A stretch of DNA of 11,665 nt from Oscillospiraceae bacterium (GTDB lineage: Bacteria > Bacillota > Clostridia > Oscillospirales > Oscillospiraceae). The DNA is taken from positions 1-11,665 of the forward strand of contig JAFQSI010000192.1 of NCBI GenBank assembly GCA_017409645.1, in the 5' to 3' direction. The position numbers and the translations under genes are program-made. The notes under the pieces were generated by a model. That model was not told where the DNA came from, ran no database searches, and saw only the letters and a program-made list of their open reading frames with translations. Positions 7,210 to 11,665 of this stretch are shown in pieces (position 1 is the stretch's first letter; every line of letters begins with the position of its first letter).

Positions 7210-8529
7210 TTGGATACCTTAATCTCCAACGTTACCATCGTGACCATGAACGAGCGCATGGATGTGCTGTTCGGCGGTCATGTTGGCATCACGGACGGCA
7301 AGATCGTCCACATCGCCAAGGTGCCCCCAAAGGAGGCCCCCGCGGAGATCATCGACGGCACCGGTATGGTGCTGATGCCCGGTCTGATCAACTGCCACAC
7401 CCATCTGGCCACCGCTGCCCTGCGCAGCCTCTGCGACGAGCTTTCCATCACCGAAGCCCTGGAGCAGCAGCTGAAGAAGGAAGCCCGCATGGACTCGCGG
7501 ATCGCAAAGGCCGCGGCCACCATCGCCGCCGCCGAGTGCCTGCGCTTCGGCGTCACCTCCGTCTCGGACCTGTACTACTACCCCGCCGCCACCGCCGAGG
7601 TCATCGCAGATTCCGGCATGAAGGCCAACCTGGCCCTGTCTTCCTACCGCTTCATCGATGCGGTGGAGGAATTCGACTTTCATAAGGACGAGCAGTGTCA
7701 GGAGCTGAAGCGTGTGGCCGAAAAATGGCACGGCCATGACAACGGCCGGATCAAAATCGACGCCGGTATCTGGGCCGAGTACACCTCCAATCACAAGCTC
7801 TGGGAGGGTCTGGCCGCCTACGCGGGCGAAAATGGCCTGGGCTTCCAGCTCCACCTGTCCCAGACCCAGGACGAAGCCGAGTCCTGCGAGGACCGGACCG
7901 GCCTGACCCAGACGGAGCTGCTGAGCTGCCATAAGGTCCTGACCGTCCCCGTCACCGCCGCGGGCTGCAACTGCCTGACGGACATGGACCGGAAGATCCT
8001 GGGCAAGCACCACGCCAGCGCTGTCGTCACCCCCCTGGCCGACGCCAAGCAGGGCCGCCCCTGCGCCTCCATCCCCGACTGCGTCAAGGCCGGCATGAAT
8101 GTGGCCCTGGGCACCGACGGCGCCCTGGAAGCCGGAAATCTGGACCTCTTCGAGGTCATGCGCGCCGCCGCCATGTCCGTCCGGGCCGCGAAAAACGATC
8201 CCGCCGCCCTGTCCGCCTCCGCTGCCCTGATGATGGCCACCGTCTGCGGTGCCCGGGCCCAGGGCCGTGCCGCCGAATGTGGTATGATCAAGGAGGGCAT
8301 GGACGCCGATCTGATCCTGGTCGACTTCTCCGCGCCCCATCTGATGCCCTGCCATAATGTGACCAATGCCCTGGTCTTCTCTGCCAAGGGCGGCGACGTG
8401 GCCATGACCATGGTCCGGGGCAAAAAGCTCTATGTAAACGGCCACTTCCCCACCCTGGACCTGAACAACGCCGTCCGGGAGCTGATGGAGTACGCCATGC
8501 CGAAGCTCTTCGAAGAGCCCAAGGAATAA
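7210..8529 (+). CDS. Divergent amidohydrolase, MtaD/TRZ-ATZ-like, with altered active-site residues
   Basis: A 439-residue cytoplasmic metal-dependent hydrolase of the amidohydrolase superfamily, closest in layout to 5-methylthioadenosine/S-adenosylhomocysteine deaminases. Metal ligands are kept: H63 and H65 in NCHTHLATAALRS, H215 in FQLHLS, and D303 in GTDGALEAGNLDLFEVMR. Several expected catalytic positions differ. The glutamate three residues after the third His is Q218 (HLSQ, not HLxE). The AAHCVHL block is AAGCNCL (G252, C255). The PHAPYT histidine is replaced in GIWAEYT (W188). Hence deaminase activity on MTA or SAH should not be assumed. The start is TTG 7210, giving MDTLISNVTIV, the usual opening beta-strand of the composite domain. 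It follows hemZ by 71 bp filled by an inverted repeat, and the flippase gene begins 10 bp after it. Confidence 0.88.
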   Translation: MDTLISNVTIVTMNERMDVLFGGHVGITDGKIVHIAKVPPKEAPAEIIDGTGMVLMPGLINCHTHLATAALRSLCDELSITEALEQQLKKEARMDSRIAKAAATIAAAECLRFGVTSVSDLYYYPAATAEVIADSGMKANLALSSYRFIDAVEEFDFHKDEQCQELKRVAEKWHGHDNGRIKIDAGIWAEYTSNHKLWEGLAAYAGENGLGFQLHLSQTQDEAESCEDRTGLTQTELLSCHKVLTVPVTAAGCNCLTDMDRKILGKHHASAVVTPLADAKQGRPCASIPDCVKAGMNVALGTDGALEAGNLDLFEVMRAAAMSVRAAKNDPAALSASAALMMATVCGARAQGRAAECGMIKEGMDADLILVDFSAPHLMPCHNVTNALVFSAKGGDVAMTMVRGKKLYVNGHFPTLDLNNAVRELMEYAMPKLFEEPKE

Positions 8530-8539
8530 GGAGACAGTT

Positions 8540-10150
8540 ATGGCTGAGCAAAAGAAACAATCCTTCCTCCACGGCGCGGCATTGCTGGCCGCCGCCACCG
8601 CCATCGTGAAGGTCATCGGTGCCTTCTACAAGATCCCCCTGAACGCCATCATCGGCACCAAGGGCTTCGCCTACTTCAACACCGCCTACAACATCTACAC
8701 CGTCCTGCTGCTGATCTCCACGGCGGGTCTGCCCGTGGCCATGAGCCGGATGATCTCCGCCGCCAACTCCCTGGGCAACACCAAGCAGGTCAAGCGGATC
8801 TACAAGACCGCCCAGGTCATCTTCCTGTCCATGGGTATCCCCTTCGCGATCCTGATGACCTGCTTCGCCAAGCCCCTGGCCGTGTTCCAGGAGCAGCCCG
8901 ACGCCTGGGCCGCCATCGCCTGCCTGGGTCCCAGCGCCTTCCTGATGTGTCTGGTGGCCGCCTTCCGGGGCTTCTTCCAGGGCCACCGGAATATGATGCC
9001 CACCTCCGTCAGCCAGGTCCTGGAGGCCGCCTGCAAGCTCGTCCTTGGTCTTGCCGCCGCCTGGGCCATCAAGAGCATGACCGCCCAGATCCCCCTGGCC
9101 GCCGGCGGCGCCATCCTGGGCGTCACCATCGGCTGCGGCGCTTCCGCGCTGTACCTGTTCTGGCTCTTTAGGAAGGCCTACAAGTCTCTGGAGGAGGGCG
9201 ATCCCACCCAGAGCCCCGACTCCTACACCAAGACCGCCCGGGATCTGCTGGCCATCGCCGTGCCCATCACCATCGGCTCCGCCGGTCTGCAGCTGATCAC
9301 CCTGCTGGAGATCAAGGTCTACATGGGCCAGCTGCTCTCCACCGGCTTCACCCAGGACGCAGCCGACACCATGAAGGGCATCTACGACATGTCCCTGACC
9401 ATCTTCAACATGCCCTGCGCCTTCATCACCCCCATCACCGTCTCCGCCATCCCCTCCATCACCGCCGCCCTGACCCTGGGCGAGCATAAGCAGGTCAAGG
9501 CCACCGAGGAGTCCGCCTCGAGAATCATGGCGCTGATCTCCATGCCCTGTGCCCTGGGCCTGTTCGTGGTGGCCCGGCCCGTCATGGCCCTGCTGGGCGG
9601 CTATACCGGCAGCGAGCTGGACCTGTCTGAAACGCTGATGCGGGTGCTGAGCCTGTGCATCGTCTTCAATTCCTTCGTGCTGCTGACCAACGGCATCATG
9701 CAGGCCCACGGCCATGCCAACCTGCCCGTGGTCAACATGTTCGTCGGCGGCGCGGTGAAGCTTTCCGTTTGCTGGCTGCTGACCGGCAACCCCGACATCG
9801 CCATCCGGGGCGTGCCCGTGGCGAGCGTTGCCTGCTTCCTGACCATCGCCACGCTGAACCTGTTCGCCATGAACCGGTGCATCGCCGAGCCGCCCCACAT
9901 GCTGCGGAACATGGCCCGGCCCTTCCTGTCCGGCATCATCATGGCCGCCGCAGTCTTCGCCGTCTACTTTGGCCTGAGCCAGGTCTTCACCCTGGATTCC
10001 ACCCTGGGCAAGCTGATCCTGGTGGGCGCGCCCATCCTGGCGGGTGTGGTGGTGTACTTCGGCTGCGTCATCAAGCTCAAGGCCATCACCCGGGAGGACT
10101 GCCTGCTCCTGCCCAAGGGCGAGAAGATCGCAAAGCTGCTGCATCTTTAA
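8540..10150 (+). CDS. SpoVB/MurJ-type polysaccharide or lipid flippase (MOP superfamily)
   Basis: A 536-residue integral membrane protein of the MOP exporter superfamily (polysaccharide biosynthesis / stage V sporulation protein B group). The N-terminal run LHGAALLAAATAIVKVIGAFYKIPLN, followed by IIGTKGFAYFNTAYNIYTVLLLISTAGLPVAMSR, and the AFRGFFQGHRNMMPTSVSQVLEA segment are typical of SpoVB-like proteins. Many hydrophobic stretches fit the family's 12-14 membrane helices. Such proteins flip lipid-linked wall or polysaccharide precursors; SpoVB acts in spore cortex formation. Which substrate applies here cannot be told, and other Firmicutes paralogues serve vegetative wall synthesis. A GGAG at 8530-8533 lies 6 nt before the ATG and touches the amidohydrolase stop, indicating one transcript. 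The nearby HU and RqcP-like genes match the usual clostridial spoVB neighbourhood. Confidence 0.9.
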   Translation: MAEQKKQSFLHGAALLAAATAIVKVIGAFYKIPLNAIIGTKGFAYFNTAYNIYTVLLLISTAGLPVAMSRMISAANSLGNTKQVKRIYKTAQVIFLSMGIPFAILMTCFAKPLAVFQEQPDAWAAIACLGPSAFLMCLVAAFRGFFQGHRNMMPTSVSQVLEAACKLVLGLAAAWAIKSMTAQIPLAAGGAILGVTIGCGASALYLFWLFRKAYKSLEEGDPTQSPDSYTKTARDLLAIAVPITIGSAGLQLITLLEIKVYMGQLLSTGFTQDAADTMKGIYDMSLTIFNMPCAFITPITVSAIPSITAALTLGEHKQVKATEESASRIMALISMPCALGLFVVARPVMALLGGYTGSELDLSETLMRVLSLCIVFNSFVLLTNGIMQAHGHANLPVVNMFVGGAVKLSVCWLLTGNPDIAIRGVPVASVACFLTIATLNLFAMNRCIAEPPHMLRNMARPFLSGIIMAAAVFAVYFGLSQVFTLDSTLGKLILVGAPILAGVVVYFGCVIKLKAITREDCLLLPKGEKIAKLLHL

Positions 10151-10172
10151 GCAACACATTTCCAATCCCCAC

Positions 10173-10313
10173 TGTAGGGGAGGGTCATGACCCTCCCGCC
10201 GAAAATCGGTACGATTTTCGGTTCTCCCGTAGGGAAATAACCGACTGTTCGCCTGTCGGCGAAGGGTTTTTGCTTCGCAGAATCCCCGGGAGGGTCATGA
10301 CCCTCCCCTACGG
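10173..10313 (+). repeat. Multi-hairpin inverted-repeat element, copy A
   Basis: The ends are perfect 24-bp inverted repeats (10174-10197 and 10288-10311), each containing the 20-bp palindrome GGGAGGGTCATGACCCTCCC. Inside are further hairpins: CCGAAAATCG-gta-CGATTTTCGG near 10198, CCC-gta-GGG, TTCGCC-tgtc-GGCGAA, and TTTTGC-ttc-GCAGAA with one wobble pair. The same order of hairpins occurs inverted at 10967-11103 (copy B). The element fills most of the gap between the flippase and HU genes; no transposase is present and no clear target duplication was found. The remaining 10314-10383 holds no convincing promoter, only TATATT at 10316-10321 without a -35. Confidence 0.85.
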
Positions 10314-10383
10314 TTTATATTTGAAACCAAATTCATCCCGATCCACCATTGTGTATGGTTTCATTGCAGAAAAGAGGAACAAC

Positions 10384-10662
10384 ATGAACAAATCCGAACT
10401 GATCGCCGTCACCGCGGAGAACACCGGCCTGACCAAGAAGGACGCGGAGCGGGTGCTGAACGCCGCTCTGGACGCCATCACCGCCTCCCTGGCGGAGCAT
10501 GAGAAGGTCCAGCTGAGCGGCTTCGGCACCTTCGAGGTCAAATACCGGGAGGCCCGGATGGGCCGGAACCTCCAGACGAAGGAGCCCTCCCGGATCCCCG
10601 CCGCCTGGGTCCCCGCCTTCAAGCCCAGCAAGGCTCTGCGGGACCTGATCGGCAAAGAATAA
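10384..10662 (+). CDS. HU-family DNA-binding protein with Leu at the intercalating position
   Basis: A 92-residue histone-like protein of the HU/IHF family, a dimeric nucleoid protein that bends DNA. The N-terminal helices (MNKSELIAVTAENTGLTKKDAERVL), the QLSGFGTFEV turn and the C-terminal IPAAWVPAFKPSKALRDLI all fit HU. The DNA-binding arm departs from the family at its tip: where nearly all HU and IHF proteins have RNPxTG, this one has RNLQTK, with L63 in place of the intercalating proline and K66 in place of glycine. Bending may therefore differ, though the arm is otherwise intact. The start at 10384 follows AAAGAGGA at 10371-10378; a longer frame from the left is only an extension through the repeat. 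It ends 10 bp before the S4 gene. Confidence 0.93.
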   Translation: MNKSELIAVTAENTGLTKKDAERVLNAALDAITASLAEHEKVQLSGFGTFEVKYREARMGRNLQTKEPSRIPAAWVPAFKPSKALRDLIGKE

Positions 10663-10672
10663 GGAGAATACC

Positions 10673-10912
10673 ATGCGACTTGACAAATATCTGAAAGTTT
10701 CCCGTCTCATCAAGCGCCGCACCGTGGCCAACGAGGCCTGCGACAACGGCCGCATCAGCGTCAACGGCAGGGTCGTGAAGGCCAGCTACGACGTCAAGGT
10801 CGGCGATAAGATCGAGATCGCCCTGGGCACCCGAACCCTGGCCGTGGAAGTCCTGCAGGTGGCCGAGACGGTCCGCAAGGACGACGCCGCCGGGATGTAC
10901 AAGGAAGTATAA
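10673..10912 (+). CDS. rqcP: RqcP-like S4 RNA-binding protein (YabO/Hsp15 family)
   Basis: A 79-residue single-domain S4 protein. MRLDKYLKVSRLIKRRTVANEACDNGRISVNGRVVKASYDVKVGDKIEI is the classical S4 fold, with the basic helix (K14, R15, R16) and the NGR turn expected to touch RNA. In Bacillus the corresponding YabO, renamed RqcP, binds stalled 50S subunits and helps RqcH add alanine tails to blocked nascent chains. The length, the opening MRLDKYLK and the position after a flippase and HU gene support that assignment over the heat-shock Hsp15 of proteobacteria. An AAGGAG at 10661-10666 overlaps the HU stop, 6 nt before the ATG. The yabP and yabQ sporulation genes that often follow are not found; a hairpin begins 5 nt after the stop. 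Confidence 0.9.
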   Translation: MRLDKYLKVSRLIKRRTVANEACDNGRISVNGRVVKASYDVKVGDKIEIALGTRTLAVEVLQVAETVRKDDAAGMYKEV

Positions 10913-10946
10913 AAAAGGACCTGTTGCAAAATGCAACAGGTCCTAC
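10911..10946 (-). terminator. GTTGCA hairpin copy 1, terminator on the - strand
   Basis: GGACCTGTTGCA-aaa-TGCAACAGGTCC is a perfect 12-bp stem at 10917-10943. Six A residues precede it, so on the - strand the hairpin is followed by six T residues, the form of an intrinsic terminator stopping transcription that comes from the right. On the + strand there is no T-run. An identical stem recurs at 11141-11167. Confidence 0.7.
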
Positions 10947-10966
10947 GAGCTTGTCGAAAAACCTTT

Positions 10967-11103
10967 CCGTAGGGGCGACCCTTGGTCGCCCGCGGATTTT
11001 GCAAAGCAAAAACCTTTCGCCGCAAGGCGAAAATATGGTTATTTCCCTTCGGGAAATCCGAAAAACTCCGTTTTTCGGCGGGCGATCGCGGATCGCCCCT
11101 ACA
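10967..11103 (-). repeat. Multi-hairpin inverted-repeat element, copy B (inverted)
   Basis: Read on the - strand this has the same order of parts as copy A at 10173-10313: TGTAGGGG end, terminal hairpin, CCGAAAAAC-gga-GTTTTTCGG, ATTTCCC-gaa-GGGAAAT, TTTCGCC-ttgc-GGCGAAA, TTTTGC-ttt-GCAAAA, terminal hairpin, CCCCTACGG end. The terminal hairpins are GGGCGACC-ctt-GGTCGCCC and GGGCGATC-gcg-GATCGCCC, quite different in sequence from copy A but still self-complementary. Base changes between copies and between the two ends are matched in the pairing arm. Confidence 0.85.
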
Positions 11104-11120
11104 AGCTCATTGCAAAACGA

Positions 11121-11170
11121 AGTACTTTGACAATCTGAAAGGACCTGTTGCAAAATGCAACAGGTCCTAC
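11121..11170. repeat. GTTGCA hairpin copy 2 with upstream TTTGACA block
   Basis: The stem GGACCTGTTGCA-aaa-TGCAACAGGTCC at 11141-11167 is identical to copy 1, including the AA before and TAC after it. It is preceded by AGTACTTTGACA at 11121-11132, a block shared with copy 3 but not copy 1. On the - strand the stem is followed by TTTC only, a weak terminator at best. Confidence 0.7.
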
Positions 11171-11190
11171 AGCTTTCTGTGAAAATTGAT

Positions 11191-11240
11191 AAGCCCTCTC
11201 AGTCATGCTTTCGCATGACAGCTCTCCCAAAGGGAGAGCC
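11191..11240. repeat. Short CTCTC-type intergenic repeat with two hairpins
   Basis: Two adjacent hairpins are visible: GTCATGC-tttc-GCATGAC at 11202-11219 and GCTCTCCC-aaa-GGGAGAGC at 11221-11239. The flanking CCCTCTC at 11194-11200 can alternatively pair with the final GGGAGAG. The pattern (CTCTCAGTCA, hairpin, CAGCTCTCCC, AAA, GGGAGAGCC) is one I recall as abundant between genes in Oscillospiraceae and Faecalibacterium-like genomes; that recollection was not checked. Confidence 0.65.
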
Positions 11241-11262
11241 AAGGCGCTTTGCACGTTTTAGG

Positions 11263-11320
11263 AGTTCTTTGACAGACAGAAGGGCACGTTGCAGAATACA
11301 TTTTGCAACGTGCCCTTTTC
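11263..11320 (+). terminator. GTTGCA hairpin copy 3, likely + strand terminator
   Basis: AGGGCACGTTGCA (11281-11293) pairs perfectly with TGCAACGTGCCCT (11304-11316) over 13 bp across a 10-nt loop, followed by TTTTCATTT. It is preceded by AGTTCTTTGACA at 11263-11274, which matches the copy 2 block at 11 of 12 positions. It would stop read-through from the long + operon, and could also end the small - strand gene just to its right, where the T-run is poorer. Confidence 0.7.
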
Positions 11321-11322
11321 AT

Positions 11323-11406
11323 TTACTGCATATGGCTGACATTGTTCAGCTCGGGGTAGTAGCCATAGGACATGGCCTTCAGAAGCAGCTTGACGATCTT
11401 CTTCAT
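11323..11406 (-). CDS. Candidate 27-residue peptide, function unknown
   Basis: A short - strand frame begins MKKIVKLLLK, is basic and hydrophobic at the N-terminus, and continues with SYGYYPEL before a polar end and TAA. Three things support it as real. An AAAGGAG Shine-Dalgarno (11417-11423) lies 10 nt before the ATG. 23 of 27 codons end in G or C, as in the neighbouring genes, although the surrounding intergenic DNA is less GC-rich. It is also neatly bounded, with a - strand terminator upstream at 11561-11603 and a hairpin right after its stop. It is too short for transmembrane anchoring with confidence; the first ten residues could form an amphipathic helix. I recognise no family. Signal peptide-like pheromone, toxin or modified-peptide precursor are all possible, but no partner gene is visible. 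Confidence 0.5.
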   Translation of the reverse strand: MKKIVKLLLKAMSYGYYPELNNVSHMQ

Positions 11407-11416
11407 GATGAGAAAG

Positions 11417-11423
11417 CTCCTTT
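11417..11423 (-). promoter_or_regulatory. Ribosome-binding site of the candidate small peptide
   Basis: On the - strand AAAGGAG precedes ATG 11406 by 10 nt. Directly upstream on that strand is a hairpin (GGCGGT/ACCGCC, 11434-11452) that could influence its access. Confidence 0.55.
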
Positions 11424-11433
11424 CGTTTCGATT

Positions 11434-11452
11434 GGCGGTCAGGCCCACCGCC
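11434..11452 (-). promoter_or_regulatory. Leader hairpin upstream of the small peptide
   Basis: GGCGGT (11434-11439) and ACCGCC (11447-11452) form a 6-bp stem with a 7-nt loop. A further imperfect stem from CCGG/GCCGG-type repeats lies around 11468-11484. Between here and 11560 a TTGACA on the - strand (11508-11513) lacks a -10 at 16-18 bp, so the promoter of the small gene is not identified. Confidence 0.3.
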
Positions 11453-11560
11453 GGGGCATATATGGGACCGGCACGGAGCCGGGTCGGTGGCGTGTTTTCT
11501 ATCAGCCTGTCAACCGATCTCAGCGGATCGATGGGGGTATCTTAATCGCCGGATTTGGCG

Positions 11561-11603
11561 AAAAAAAGAACCATCCGTTACAATTTCTTGAACAGATGGT
11601 TCT
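11561..11603 (-). terminator. Strong - strand intrinsic terminator
   Basis: Read on the - strand, AGAACCATCTG pairs with CGGATGGTTCT (one G-T wobble) across a 15-nt loop and is followed by seven T residues (11567-11561). This should end transcription arriving from beyond the right edge. On the + strand the same hairpin is followed by CTCTTTTCC, so weak bidirectional action is possible. A small CCTGT-tttt-ACAGG hairpin at 11609-11622 follows. Confidence 0.75.
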
Positions 11604-11641
11604 CTTTTCCTGTTTTTACAGGTTTTTCACAGAATCGTCAC

Positions 11642-11665
11642 TCAAAATTCATTGACTGCGGCGGC
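11642..11665 (-). CDS. Possible C-terminus of a gene entering from the right edge
   Basis: On the - strand one frame reads seven codons ending NEF and then TGA at 11644-11642, 38 nt before the strong terminator at 11603. Only the terminator argues for a gene here; the other two - strand frames also reach stops nearby (11638 and 11649), so the frame is a guess and no product can be named. Confidence 0.25.
   Translation of the reverse strand, partial: AAAVNEF

Noticed and set aside
10173..10313. Repeat copy A as a riboswitch before HU
   Set aside because: An inverted second copy lies downstream of rqcP, unconnected to any gene start, and perfect terminal inverted repeats suit a repeat element better than a ligand-binding leader.
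9655..10383. Frame extending the HU gene leftwards through the flippase and repeat
   Set aside because: It runs out of frame through the flippase gene and through the repeat; HU begins naturally at 10384 with its own Shine-Dalgarno.
10924..11182. Short + strand frames through repeat copy B
   Set aside because: They consist almost wholly of hairpin and inverted-repeat sequence.
11508..11513. TTGACA on the - strand as promoter of the small peptide
   Set aside because: The -10 position at 17 bp reads CCACCG; neighbouring spacings are no better.
11155..11655. 166-codon + strand frame in the right-hand region
   Set aside because: It starts inside a hairpin repeat, crosses a terminator, a repeat and the antisense of the small peptide, has no ribosome-binding site and a composition unlike a protein.

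Overview
The window is GC-rich with a strong preference for G or C in third codon positions. All large genes lie on the + strand and are of Firmicutes (Bacillota) type: a bifunctional Rel, a HemZ-type radical SAM protein, a SpoVB-like flippase and an RqcP-like S4 protein. With the kind of intergenic repeats present, this suggests a high-GC gut clostridium of the Oscillospiraceae/Ruminococcaceae sort. The lineage is inferred from gene content and style, not from a marker gene.

Layout. A promoter (about 48-76) precedes a long same-strand run: recJ (exonuclease), rel/relA (ppGpp synthetase/hydrolase), dtd (D-aminoacyl-tRNA deacylase), a small metallo-beta-lactamase hydrolase, hemZ (radical SAM), a divergent MtaD-like amidohydrolase, a SpoVB/MurJ-type flippase, an HU-family protein and an RqcP-like S4 protein. 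recJ-rel-dtd-hydrolase-hemZ and flippase-HU-S4 are each familiar clostridial neighbourhoods (DNA repair, stringent response, translation quality control; envelope/spore, nucleoid, ribosome rescue). The amidohydrolase sits where the two blocks join.

Junctions are of two kinds. Four are tight (8 bp, a 4-bp overlap, 10 bp, 10 bp). The other four are filled by folded repeats of three architectures: heptamer-based inverted repeats before dtd and before the amidohydrolase, a 155-bp repeat with hairpin ends before hemZ, and a roughly 140-bp multi-hairpin element before the HU gene. A second, inverted copy of the last element lies after the S4 gene.

The final 750 bases hold no large gene. They contain three related GTTGCA-type hairpins, the inverted element copy, a short CTCTC-type repeat, a candidate 27-residue peptide gene on the - strand with a good ribosome-binding site, and a strong - strand terminator, probably belonging to a gene that enters from the right edge.

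I see no CRISPR array, phage gene, transposase, tRNA or rRNA. The unusual content lies in the folded repeats, the small peptide, and the changed key residues in the amidohydrolase and HU protein.
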